20,338 nucleotides of DNA, taken from positions 1-20,338 of the forward strand of contig CASEST010000036.1 of NCBI GenBank assembly GCA_949290725.1. The letters run 5' to 3'. This document shows, piece by piece, positions 8,525 to 15,359 of the stretch. This DNA is from an uncultured bacterium (lineage in GTDB: Bacteria; Bacillota_I; Bacilli_A; RFN20; CAG-826). Both the position numbers and the translations under genes were made by a program. A model generated the notes under the pieces. The model was not told where the DNA came from and made no database searches. It saw only the letters and a program-made list of their open reading frames with translations. Position 1 is the first letter of the stretch. Every line of letters starts with the position of its first letter.

Positions 8525-8733
8525 TTTATCCTCCTAATGGTTAGCCCATCTTCAAAATGGAGACCTAATTCTTTAATTTCTTCAGTTTTATCTTCATCTG
8601 CTATAACAATTAATTTTTCACTCATGAAATTTAAACTAGCCTCATTAATTCCTTTGATTTTATTTACTTTGGATTCAAATTCTCGTGCGCAATTTGCACA
8701 ATCAAGACCTTTAACTAAATAGATTGCTTCCAT
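8521..8733 (-). CDS. Free-standing HMA-domain metal-binding protein
   Basis: A 70-residue ferredoxin-like heavy-metal-associated domain with the metal-binding loop GLDCANCA (Cys12, Cys15) and the conserved GI...SLNF pattern. The GLDCANC form resembles the N-terminal domain of CadA-type ATPases more than CopZ. It starts immediately after the arsR stop, with GGAGG inside the end of arsR, and its TGA stop overlaps the ATPase start (ATGATG). It therefore looks like the detached N-terminal domain of the pump encoded next. It could act as a regulatory partner of the ATPase or as a soluble metallochaperone. Confidence 0.9.
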   Translation of the reverse strand: MEAIYLVKGLDCANCAREFESKVNKIKGINEASLNFMSEKLIVIADEDKTEEIKELGLHFEDGLTIRRIK

Positions 8734-9063
8734 TTATTTTTCCTCCTTTAAATGAATTTGAGCTGTTTCTATAATTGTTGAAATATGTAAATCATCTAAT
8801 TCATAGATAACATTTTTGCCAACTTTACGATAATTAACAATTTTATTATCCTTTAAAGTTCGTAATTGATGAGATATTGCGCTTTTATTCATTTTTAATA
8901 TGTCGCAAAGTTGTGTTACGGTCAGTTCATTTTTATCTAAAGCCCATAATATTTTTAAGCGAGTTGAATCACCAAGAATTTTAAAAAAATCGCTTAAATC
9001 ATAAATTTCCTCATCTTTTAAATTTTTAGTTATTGCATTGCTTCTTAAATTTGCTTCGCCCAT
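8734..9063 (-). CDS. ArsR/SmtB-family zinc-responsive repressor, CzrA-like
   Basis: Winged-helix repressor of 109 residues. I choose the ATG at 9063 (MGEANLRSN) because AGAAGG lies about 7 nt upstream; the longer frame begins with a TTG inside the operator. The helix-turn-helix spans about ELTVTQLCDILKMNKSAISHQLRTL (46-70). The alpha-5 metal site of CzrA (Asp84, His86, His97, His100) is matched in spacing by Asp91, His93, His104 and Glu107. The alpha-3 cysteine pair of CadC (ELCVCD) is replaced by ELTVTQ. This predicts an alpha-5 zinc/cobalt sensor with Glu in place of the last His, rather than a cadmium/lead alpha-3 sensor. It heads its operon and probably represses it through the palindrome in its promoter. 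Confidence 0.93.
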   Translation of the reverse strand: MGEANLRSNAITKNLKDEEIYDLSDFFKILGDSTRLKILWALDKNELTVTQLCDILKMNKSAISHQLRTLKDNKIVNYRKVGKNVIYELDDLHISTIIETAQIHLKEEK

Positions 9064-9084
9064 AAAAAACCTTCTTTCACATAT

Positions 9085-9114
9085 ATGATAGTTGAGCAAC
9101 TATTCAACTGTCAA
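9085..9114 (-). promoter_or_regulatory. Sigma-A-like promoter of the arsR metal efflux operon
   Basis: Read on the minus strand: a -35 TTGACA (9114-9109), an 18-bp spacer, and a -10 TATCAT (9090-9085). The arsR start codon follows 21 nt later with its own AGAAGG. This is the best consensus promoter in the window. The putative repressor site lies inside the spacer and touches the -10. Confidence 0.8.
9088..9103. promoter_or_regulatory. Probable ArsR-repressor operator (16-bp palindrome)
   Basis: ATAGTTG-AG-CAACTAT is a perfect inverted repeat with a 2-bp centre, inside the -35/-10 spacer of the arsR promoter. A second, overlapping pair, AGTTGA (9090-9095) and TCAACT (9104-9109), extends dyad symmetry to the -35. 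ArsR/SmtB zinc sensors commonly bind such AT-rich dyads over their own promoter. Binding by this repressor is inference. Confidence 0.72.
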
Positions 9115-9169
9115 TAATTTTTAAGCATTCTTCTTTTTATTTAAAAAAAACTATTTTAAGATAATAAAT

Positions 9170-9700
9170 ATGAAACAAATTTTAATTTATCAGTCAAAAA
9201 CCGGTTATACCAAAAAATATGTAGATTGTTTGAGTAGAAGAATCGCGGATTTAGAAATTGTCGAAGCAAAGAAAATGAAATGGAGAGAGCTTAAAAATTA
9301 TGATTTTATTTTTTATGGCGCTCCTTTAAGAAATAATAAAATTTTAGGATTAGATAAATTTTTAAAACATTATGAAAAATTTAAGGATAAAAATATTTTT
9401 ATATTTGCTACTGGATTTGAGCCAATAAGTGATAGCAAAAAAGAGAATGTTATTTTAGCTAATGCTTTAAATTATTATCATGTTCGTTTATATCTTCTCC
9501 CAGGAGGTCTTAATTTTTCTAAATTTCCTAAAGTTCTTCAAAAAATAATTGCTAAAGGCTTAAAAGAAGAGGCAAAAAAGCAAAATCTACCTGAAGAACA
9601 AGTTTTGAATCGAATAGATAATCCAATTGATATGACTGATATGAATTCATTAGATAAAATGCTTGATGTTTACCATGCGTTAGTTTTAAAAGGAAAATAA
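9170..9700 (+). CDS. Flavodoxin-domain protein
   Basis: A 176-residue cytosolic protein of the flavodoxin-like (HemG/flavodoxin_5-like) type. It opens with beta-1 and the FMN phosphate loop QSKTGYTKKYVD (about 8-19), then YDFIFYGAPL and KNIFIFATGFEP strands, and ends with a family-typical YLLPGGLNFSKFPKVLQKIIAKGLKEE region. The short size and lack of a partner domain suggest an FMN-dependent reductase or electron carrier. It is divergent from the arsR operon and is followed 1 nt after its stop by the copper ATPase, so the two form one unit. A link to copper or metal redox handling is plausible but unproven. There is no Shine-Dalgarno; the start lies 7 nt after a TAAGAT box. Confidence 0.82.
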   Translation: MKQILIYQSKTGYTKKYVDCLSRRIADLEIVEAKKMKWRELKNYDFIFYGAPLRNNKILGLDKFLKHYEKFKDKNIFIFATGFEPISDSKKENVILANALNYYHVRLYLLPGGLNFSKFPKVLQKIIAKGLKEEAKKQNLPEEQVLNRIDNPIDMTDMNSLDKMLDVYHALVLKGK

Positions 9701-9701
9701 T

Positions 9702-11957
9702 ATGGAAAAAGAGTATGGAGTAAAAAACATGCACTGCGCTGCTTGTAAAGGCAATGTCGAAAGCGCATGTAAAATGGTTAAAGGCGTTAAAAGTGTCGAT
9801 GTCAATTTAATATCTAATTCAGCCAAAATCGTGTTTGATGATAAACTTGATGAAAAGGAACTTTTTAAAGCAGTTCATAATGCTGGCTATGAATTGGAAA
9901 GTGATTTTGATGAAGATGCTGTTTTTGAAACGAAAAAAGATTATAAAAGGCTAATTAAGATTATTATCGGTTTTCTTTTATTAGTTCCGCTTTTATTTAT
10001 TGGTATGGGTGGAATGTATTCCGATATAATGCCTAGTTTTTTAAAAGAGCCACTCTGGGTAGGTGCTTTAATTCAATTTGTTATAACTTTTATTATTGTT
10101 GGATTATTTTTTTCATATTATAAAAATGGCTTTCTATCGATTATAAGATTCAAGTTTAACATGGATTCTTTGGTATTTTTAGGTAGCTTTTTTTCAATAG
10201 TTTATTCTTTATATTTAACAATTAATTCTATCGTTCATCCTAATTTATATCCATATGAACATTTCCATTTATATTTAGATGGCGCGGCAATGGTTTTGGT
10301 CATTGTTTCTTTAGGGAAATATATCGAAGATTTGTCAAAAAATAAGGCTAAATCTACAATTAAAGCTTTATTAGACTTAAGACCAAAAACAGCTCACTTA
10401 TTTAAAAATAATGAAATAATTGAAATTTCTACAAAAAATATTAAATTAAACGATGTTTTAATCGTAAAACCTGGCGAAACAATCCCATGTGATGGCGTTG
10501 TCTTAAGTGGAAAAACTAGTGTTGATGAATCGATTATTAGTGGTGAATCATTGCCTATTTTTAAAAAAGAAGATGATTTTGTTATTGGTGGAAGTGTTAA
10601 TAAAGAAGCTAGTATTAAAGTTTTAGTTAATAAGGCAAAAAAGGAAAATGTTTTAAATAAAATTGCTTCATTAGTTAGCGAAGCTTCAAATATGAAAACA
10701 CCTTTAACTGAAAGAGTTGATAAGGTTGCTAAAATCTTTGTTCCAACAGTTATTATTATCGCGATTGTTGTTTTTATTTCTTGGTTAATTGCTGGTTATG
10801 TTAATGGCGGAGTAATAATTGAAGGCATGCATTTTATGAATGTTTTTGATGAAGCATTTACCTTCGGAGTAGGCGTTTTGGTGATTTCTTGTCCATGCGC
10901 TTTAGGTTTGGCTACTCCAATTTCTTTATTAGTTGGTTCTTCAATTTTTTCTAAAAATTATATTTTGGTTCAAAAAAGCGAAGGAATTGAAAAAGTTAAA
11001 GATGTTGATACCTTAGTTTTAGATAAAACTAATACTATTACTGAGGGAGAATTAGCGATATCATATTCTTATTTTATTAAAAATATTGATCAGGATTTAA
11101 TTGATAAAATTTTCACTATGGAGAGTTATAGCGAGCATCCAATTGGAAAAGCGATTACAACTTATTTAAATGAAAAGGCTAAACTTTCAAAAGACTTCTT
11201 ATTAAATGAGACAATTCCTGGAAGTGGAATTAAAGGCGAGTTTAATAATAATTTTAATCTTTATATTACCTCATTAGTTTATGCAAAGACTAAGATTAAT
11301 CTTGATGATTCATTAAATGAATTATTTGATGAAAGAAGCGAGAAAGGGGAAATCCCTATTTTGATTTATGATGAAAACGAAGTTTATGGAGTTTACTTTT
11401 TAAAGGATAAATTAAAAAAAGAAGCAAAAAGATTTATTGAAATCGCTAAAACTATGTTTAAACGTATTGTCCTTTTAACTGGAGATAATCAAAAAATTGC
11501 TTCATATATTGCAAAAGAAGTCGGGATAGATGAAGTTATTAGTGAAGTTAAACCCGAAGATAAAGATAAGGTTATTATGAAATTACAGCAAGAAGGTCAT
11601 AAAGTGATGATGGTTGGAGATGGCGTTAACGATTCGATTGCTTTAACTAGGAGTGATGTAGGTGTCGCAGTTGCAAAAGGTAGCGATATTGCTTTAGCTA
11701 GCGCTTCATTTATTTTAATGAGATCTAATTTAAGTGATATTTTTAGAATATTATTTATCTCAAAAAGAATTAGGCATAATATCTCTTTTAACTTATTTTG
11801 GGCGTTTATATATAATGCAGTTTTTATTCCAGTCGCTGCTGGTGCCTTTGCTTTATTAGGATTTGTTCTTTCACCAATGTATTGTTCAATGTTAATGGCA
11901 TTATCAAGCGTAACAGTTTGTTTAAATGCTTTAACGTTATACCTAAAAAAGCATTAA
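9702..11957 (+). CDS. copA: P1B-1 copper-exporting ATPase with DKTNT phosphorylation motif
   Basis: Cu(I)-exporting membrane ATPase of 751 residues. One N-terminal HMA domain carries MHCAAC (Cys12, Cys15). The actuator motif is SGES (280-283). The membrane site is CPC (397-399), with YN in the seventh helix (AFIYN) and MxxxSS in the last (MALSSVTVCLNAL), the pattern of Cu(I) pumps. Other motifs: SEHPIG, TGDN and GDGVND. The phosphorylation loop reads DKTNT (Asp441-Thr445) where nearly all P-type ATPases have DKTGT; the codon at 11031-11033 is AAT. Everything else looks intact. AGGA precedes the ATG just after the flavodoxin stop. No CsoR or CopY regulator is visible nearby; the shared intergenic region with arsR may matter. 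Confidence 0.93.
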   Translation: MEKEYGVKNMHCAACKGNVESACKMVKGVKSVDVNLISNSAKIVFDDKLDEKELFKAVHNAGYELESDFDEDAVFETKKDYKRLIKIIIGFLLLVPLLFIGMGGMYSDIMPSFLKEPLWVGALIQFVITFIIVGLFFSYYKNGFLSIIRFKFNMDSLVFLGSFFSIVYSLYLTINSIVHPNLYPYEHFHLYLDGAAMVLVIVSLGKYIEDLSKNKAKSTIKALLDLRPKTAHLFKNNEIIEISTKNIKLNDVLIVKPGETIPCDGVVLSGKTSVDESIISGESLPIFKKEDDFVIGGSVNKEASIKVLVNKAKKENVLNKIASLVSEASNMKTPLTERVDKVAKIFVPTVIIIAIVVFISWLIAGYVNGGVIIEGMHFMNVFDEAFTFGVGVLVISCPCALGLATPISLLVGSSIFSKNYILVQKSEGIEKVKDVDTLVLDKTNTITEGELAISYSYFIKNIDQDLIDKIFTMESYSEHPIGKAITTYLNEKAKLSKDFLLNETIPGSGIKGEFNNNFNLYITSLVYAKTKINLDDSLNELFDERSEKGEIPILIYDENEVYGVYFLKDKLKKEAKRFIEIAKTMFKRIVLLTGDNQKIASYIAKEVGIDEVISEVKPEDKDKVIMKLQQEGHKVMMVGDGVNDSIALTRSDVGVAVAKGSDIALASASFILMRSNLSDIFRILFISKRIRHNISFNLFWAFIYNAVFIPVAAGAFALLGFVLSPMYCSMLMALSSVTVCLNALTLYLKKH

Positions 11958-11962
11958 TATTG

Positions 11963-12013
11963 TTTACACGGGGAAACTTTGTATTTGAAAAATAGTTTTT
12001 AAGTAGCAATATT
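11963..12013. repeat. Degenerate copy of the post-gene hairpin element
   Basis: TTTACACGGGGAAACT (11963-11978) matches TTTACACGTGGAAACT at 17246-17261 in 15 of 16 positions, and AATAGTT recurs downstream in both. Here the inner stem is weak (AAACT / AGTTT), but AATATTG (11956-11962, starting in the copA stop region) and CAATATT (12007-12013) could form an outer 7-bp stem. It begins 6 nt after the copA stop, so it may be a decayed terminator or member of a dispersed repeat family. Confidence 0.5.
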
Positions 12014-12024
12014 TATTAAGTATG

Positions 12025-12053
12025 TTGTTATTTTGCTTAGAAATAAGTAAAAT
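12025..12053 (+). promoter_or_regulatory. Putative promoter of the rmlB-like/smpB pair
   Basis: TTGTTA (12025-12030), a 17-bp spacer and TAAAAT (12048-12053) resemble -35 and -10 elements with one mismatch in the -10. The predicted transcript would start near 12060 and include the GCGAGGA Shine-Dalgarno at 12067-12073. Weak -35, AT-rich background. Confidence 0.45.
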
Positions 12054-12077
12054 TATACGAATAAAAGCGAGGAATAT

Positions 12078-13025
12078 ATGAAAATATTAATTACTGGTGG
12101 ATTGGGCTTTATTGGTGCGAATTTTACCAAATATTATCTTGGAAAGCATAAGGAAGATGAAGTAGTAGTTTTAGATAAGTGTACTTATGCTGCTAATCGA
12201 AGTTTATTAAATTCTTTCAAACATTTTTCTAATTTTAAATTTTATAAAGGAGATATCGCTGATATTTATTTTTTAGAAAAAGTATTTAAAAAAGAAGGTT
12301 TCGATTATGTAGTTAATTTTGCCGCTGAAACCAGTGTCGATAAATCTTTTCTTGATCCAGCTATTTTTTATCGTAGCAATGTTTTAGGAGCGATTAATTT
12401 AGCGACTCTTTCTTTAAAATATAATGTTAAAAGATTTCATCAAGTTTCTACCGATGAAGTTTATGGAGACCTTCCTTTATCTTCGAACAAAAAATTTAAG
12501 GAAAGTGATCCTATTAAACCTAAAAACCCTTATGCTTTATCTAAAGCACAGGCTGAAGAGTTTTTATTGATGTATTTTAATTTAACTGGATTAAATTTAA
12601 CTATTACCCGTTCTACAAATAACTATGGAAGTTATCAAGCTGAAGATAAATTAATTCCATTAGTCATTTCTCGTGCAATTAATAAAATGGAAGTTCCTAT
12701 TTTTGGGGATGGAAAATATATTCGTGATTGGCTTTATGTTTTGGATCATTGTAAAGCAATTGAATTAGTTTTATTTAGTGGAAAAGCTGGGGAAATTTAT
12801 AATGTTAGTTCACATGAACCATATAAGAATATTGATTTAGTTAAATTGATTCTTAAAAAAATGAGAAAATCTCCTTCTTTGATTAAATTCGTTCCTGATC
12901 GAAAGGTTCATGATCGAAAATATGCTGTAGATACTACTAAAATAGAAAAGGAATTAGGGTTTAAAGCTGATTATGATTTTGAATATGCTTTAGATCTAAC
13001 AATTGAATACTATAAGGGATATTAA
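12078..13025 (+). CDS. NAD-dependent dTDP-glucose 4,6-dehydratase-like protein (RmlB type)
   Basis: Extended short-chain dehydrogenase of 315 residues. The Rossmann motif GGLGFIG (7-13) is followed by VLDKCTYAANRSLL, close to RmlB, and the dehydratase triad region STDEVYG gives Thr125, Asp126 and Glu127, with catalytic Tyr152 and Lys156 in YALSK. The TDE pattern separates 4,6-dehydratases from simple epimerases. RmlB makes dTDP-4-keto-6-deoxyglucose for cell-surface sugars. At 315 residues it is shorter than usual (about 330-360), and no rmlA, rmlC or rmlD is adjacent, so the substrate is uncertain. Its stop overlaps the smpB start by one base (TAATG). Confidence 0.88.
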   Translation: MKILITGGLGFIGANFTKYYLGKHKEDEVVVLDKCTYAANRSLLNSFKHFSNFKFYKGDIADIYFLEKVFKKEGFDYVVNFAAETSVDKSFLDPAIFYRSNVLGAINLATLSLKYNVKRFHQVSTDEVYGDLPLSSNKKFKESDPIKPKNPYALSKAQAEEFLLMYFNLTGLNLTITRSTNNYGSYQAEDKLIPLVISRAINKMEVPIFGDGKYIRDWLYVLDHCKAIELVLFSGKAGEIYNVSSHEPYKNIDLVKLILKKMRKSPSLIKFVPDRKVHDRKYAVDTTKIEKELGFKADYDFEYALDLTIEYYKGY

Positions 13026-13483
13026 TGGATAAAAACGAACACATTAAAATAGTTTCAACTAACCGCAAAGTTCATTTTAATTATTTTTTAAGCGATTTTA
13101 TTGAATGCGGAATTGAATTAAAAGGGAGCGAAATAAAGTCGATTAGAAATAATAAAGTTAATCTCGATGATGCTTATGTTTTAATTAAAAATTTAGAAGC
13201 ATATGTGATTAATATGAATATCGCTATTTATGAAAAAAGTAGCGTTTTTAATCATGATCCGTTAAGAATGAGGAAGTTATTGCTTCATAAAAAGGAAATT
13301 TTAAAATTAAATAAAAAGGTAGAAAGACAAGGTTATACTTTAATTCCTACTAAAATTTATTTAAGAAAAGGTAAATGCAAAGTTGAAATCGCCTTAGCTA
13401 AAGGTAAAAAACTTTACGATAAAAGAGAAACCATTAAAAATAGAGATATTGGTATAATGCTTAAAAAAGCCTTAAAAAGATAA
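13025..13483 (+). CDS. smpB: SsrA-binding protein SmpB
   Basis: Partner of tmRNA in rescuing stalled ribosomes, 152 residues as expected. Landmarks: NRKVHFNYFLSDFIECGIELKGSEIKSIR near the start, LLLHKKEI in the middle, GYTLIPTKIY and the KGKCKVEIALAKGKKLYDKRE block near the end, followed by the basic tail. AAGGG lies about 6 nt upstream of the ATG within the end of the preceding gene. No tmRNA gene (ssrA) is recognisable next to it in this window. The pairing with an RmlB-type gene is unusual. Confidence 0.96.
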   Translation: MDKNEHIKIVSTNRKVHFNYFLSDFIECGIELKGSEIKSIRNNKVNLDDAYVLIKNLEAYVINMNIAIYEKSSVFNHDPLRMRKLLLHKKEILKLNKKVERQGYTLIPTKIYLRKGKCKVEIALAKGKKLYDKRETIKNRDIGIMLKKALKR

Positions 13484-13499
13484 TATAATCTTTTATAAT
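13484..13499 (+). promoter_or_regulatory. Tandem -10 boxes before the ECF S component gene
   Basis: Two exact TATAAT hexamers at 13484-13489 and 13494-13499, 10 bp apart. The second ends 7 nt before the ATG at 13507, with no Shine-Dalgarno between, which predicts a leaderless or near-leaderless mRNA. No good -35 is visible. Confidence 0.5.
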
Positions 13500-13506
13500 T
13501 TTAGAT

Positions 13507-14313
13507 ATGAGAAAGATGACTACCCTTTATAAAATAGCTTTTAGCGCTTTATTTATTGCTTTAGGAATTATTCTTTCTAGATTCTTTTCTATACCTTATT
13601 TATTTGGGTTGCCATTTTTAAAGATTTCTTTTTCAATGAGTGTTATATTCTTTGCTTCTTTTTATTTAGGGCCGGTTTATGGAACAATCGTTTCTTTTGC
13701 GGTTGATTTATTTGGAGCATTATTATTTCCTCAAGGTGGAGCATATGATTTCTTATATTCAATACCAGCAATAATTCAAGGATTTGTTCCATATTTTCTA
13801 TATAAATTTTTTGCTACTATTAAAGTTGATAAAAAATATCCTATAGTTTTAGGTATTACCTTACTTTTAATGGATGTTTTTGTTTTAGTATTTGTTTTAA
13901 CTCATGATACTTTTTCTATGACTCAAAATTCTTCAACTATTTATGAGTTTACTCCAACCTTAAAAGTAGTAATTCCAGTAGTTTTCACTATTATTTCAAT
14001 TGTTTTTTATATTGCGATTATATTCTTAAAGAAGAAATTGAAAGATAAGAAATTCAATAATTACTATTCCTTATATTTAATTTCATTATCTATTTTTATC
14101 ACTTATTTTGTTTTTAAAATACCAATTTCTTCTTTAATTTTTGTTTACCGACTCGAATATAGTTTTGAAATAATTTATGGAACAAGAGCTTTAACCGCTT
14201 TTTTAACTTCCTTTATTCATATCGCTTTAGTATCTTTAGCTCTTTCTTTATCTTTAAAAGTTGGAGTGAAAGGAGCTTTAATTAAAAATAGCGAGATTAT
14301 TGAAAATAAATAG
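13507..14313 (+). CDS. ECF transporter S component, folate-type (FolT-like)
   Basis: Integral membrane substrate-binding subunit of an energy-coupling-factor importer, 268 residues with about six or seven hydrophobic segments. The block LKISFSMSVIFFASFYLGPV (38-57), followed by a GTIVSFAVDLFGALLFPQGGAY stretch, resembles the FolT family (RLSFSF...GPVWG...GDLLGALLFP.GAY). The protein is longer than typical FolT (about 170-200) because of two extra hydrophobic segments between about 112 and 175 and a polar linker, so other vitamins are possible. It must share an EcfA/EcfA'/EcfT module encoded elsewhere. A second in-frame ATG is at 13516. It is followed by a small membrane protein with its own GGAG. 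Confidence 0.7.
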   Translation: MRKMTTLYKIAFSALFIALGIILSRFFSIPYLFGLPFLKISFSMSVIFFASFYLGPVYGTIVSFAVDLFGALLFPQGGAYDFLYSIPAIIQGFVPYFLYKFFATIKVDKKYPIVLGITLLLMDVFVLVFVLTHDTFSMTQNSSTIYEFTPTLKVVIPVVFTIISIVFYIAIIFLKKKLKDKKFNNYYSLYLISLSIFITYFVFKIPISSLIFVYRLEYSFEIIYGTRALTAFLTSFIHIALVSLALSLSLKVGVKGALIKNSEIIENK

Positions 14314-14323
14314 GAGATTAATA

Positions 14324-14560
14324 ATGTTAGAAGAAAATAGAAATAAACCTCATGTTGAAGAGGAAGATAAAGAAAAAGAAATAAAAGAAAAAAAGACTAA
14401 AACCGGTTTTATAATTTTCATTATTATTTTAGTTATTATAATTGTTGTTTCTTTAGTTGTTATATTTTCTTTAGATTTTTCAAGCGGGAATAATGGATGT
14501 AATGATGGAAGTGGTACCTGCCCAATTAATTTTCGTTTTTTGAAAGATCTTTTATATTAA
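14324..14560 (+). CDS. Small single-pass membrane protein with two external cysteines
   Basis: A 78-residue protein, start chosen at the ATG at 14324 because AGGAG lies 7 nt upstream; the longer frame begins with a TTG inside the preceding gene. It has a charged Glu/Lys-rich N-terminus (1-27), one strong membrane span (about 28-50) and a short outer tail with Cys59 and Cys66 in GCNDGSGTC, which could pair as a disulfide. The end overlaps the amidohydrolase gene on the other strand by 35 bp, tail to tail. I do not recognise the family. It probably shares a transcript with the ECF S component. Confidence 0.7.
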   Translation: MLEENRNKPHVEEEDKEKEIKEKKTKTGFIIFIIILVIIIVVSLVVIFSLDFSSGNNGCNDGSGTCPINFRFLKDLLY

Positions 14561-15332
14561 TTTGATAAATTTTTAAAGCATTTTGATACATTATTTTATT
14601 ATAATCCTTAATATTTAATTTCATTTCATTATTAAAATAACTTTGGTATAGCGGATTTGATAATGTTTCTTTTCCATCGATTGGCGAATCGCTTCCAAAC
14701 ATAAATTTATTGATAATTCCTTCTTTTTTGATTAAAGGAAGAACTTTACTATCTACCCAGGCGCTATCACCATATAAATTAGGGGTCTCTTTTATTATCT
14801 TAATTGCATATAAATGATCGCTTAAAAGTTCTAAATGAGCAGCGATAAAATTGATATCTTTATAATAAAGTGCAAGATTTTTAACTGAATCGATATAAGA
14901 ATATTCATCAATTGCAGTATGAACTAAAATTGGTAAGTCATATTTTCTAGCTAATTCAATAAATGGTTTTATATTTTCGGTAGTTAAAACTTTTTTAGAT
15001 AAAGCAGGATGAAATTTTAATCCATAAATATATTTTCGGTTTTTATTTATAAAAGTGTCTAGATATGAAAAGTCAGTCTCTTCATTTAAACGACACCAAA
15101 TTAACATTCCCATGTTTTTTGATTTTTTAACGAAATTTAAAAGCGTAGTCAAACTCTTTTTAAAGCTTTGAATTTTATAATCATTATGAAATTCGCTTTG
15201 ATCGGCGCTTATTAAAATAAAATCAATGTTATAATTTTTTAATTCAAATAAAAGATTGTTTTTGCATTCTTTTAAAGTTGGCCAACAGCCTAAATGAGTA
15301 TGGGTATCGATAATATAATTTGATTTTTTCAT
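14526..15332 (-). CDS. Metal-dependent amidohydrolase (amidohydrolase_2/TatD-like TIM barrel)
   Basis: A 268-residue cytosolic TIM-barrel hydrolase. Metal-binding DTHTHLG gives His11 and His13; later strands supply FHPA (His108), LVHTA (His138), AAHLE (His166) and FGSDSP with Asp215 as the likely catalytic base. The order and spacing fit the amidohydrolase_2 family, whose members include decarboxylases and hydrolases of cyclic or ester substrates. The substrate cannot be told from sequence. The start has AAGG about 7 nt upstream. It diverges from the membrane protein gene at 15360 with only 27 bp between the start codons. Confidence 0.85.
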   Translation of the reverse strand: MKKSNYIIDTHTHLGCWPTLKECKNNLLFELKNYNIDFILISADQSEFHNDYKIQSFKKSLTTLLNFVKKSKNMGMLIWCRLNEETDFSYLDTFINKNRKYIYGLKFHPALSKKVLTTENIKPFIELARKYDLPILVHTAIDEYSYIDSVKNLALYYKDINFIAAHLELLSDHLYAIKIIKETPNLYGDSAWVDSKVLPLIKKEGIINKFMFGSDSPIDGKETLSNPLYQSYFNNEMKLNIKDYNKIMYQNALKIYQINIKDLSKNEN

Positions 15333-15342
15333 TTCGCCTTTT

Positions 15343-15352
15343 ATTATATAAT
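15343..15352. promoter_or_regulatory. Palindromic -10 element shared by divergent genes
   Basis: ATTATATAAT is a perfect 10-bp palindrome containing TATAAT on both strands (15347-15352 plus; 15348-15343 minus). It lies 7 nt before the plus-strand ATG at 15360 and 10 nt before the minus-strand ATG at 15332. Both -35 regions would fall inside the opposite coding sequence, and neither is convincing. Confidence 0.55.
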
Positions 15353-15359
15353 AATTTTT

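Noticed and set aside
8537..8722. Plus-strand frame opposite the HMA gene
   Set aside because: It is antisense to a clear HMA domain and resembles nothing. The antisense frames at 3738-3923, 9552-9734 and 11824-12009 are rejected for the same reason.
9064..9099. Longer arsR start (TTG at 9099)
   Set aside because: It would lie in the -10/operator region, and the ATG at 9063 has a proper Shine-Dalgarno.
11963..11978. CRISPR-like repeat (reverse complement AGTTTCCCCGTGTAAA)
   Set aside because: Only single, distant copies; no array, regular spacing or cas gene.
13484..13506. tmRNA gene next to smpB
   Set aside because: The gap is only 23 bp and holds promoter-like boxes; no tRNA-like ends were found nearby.
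14300..14323. Longer start of the small membrane protein (TTG)
   Set aside because: No ribosome site; AGGAG lies before the ATG at 14324.
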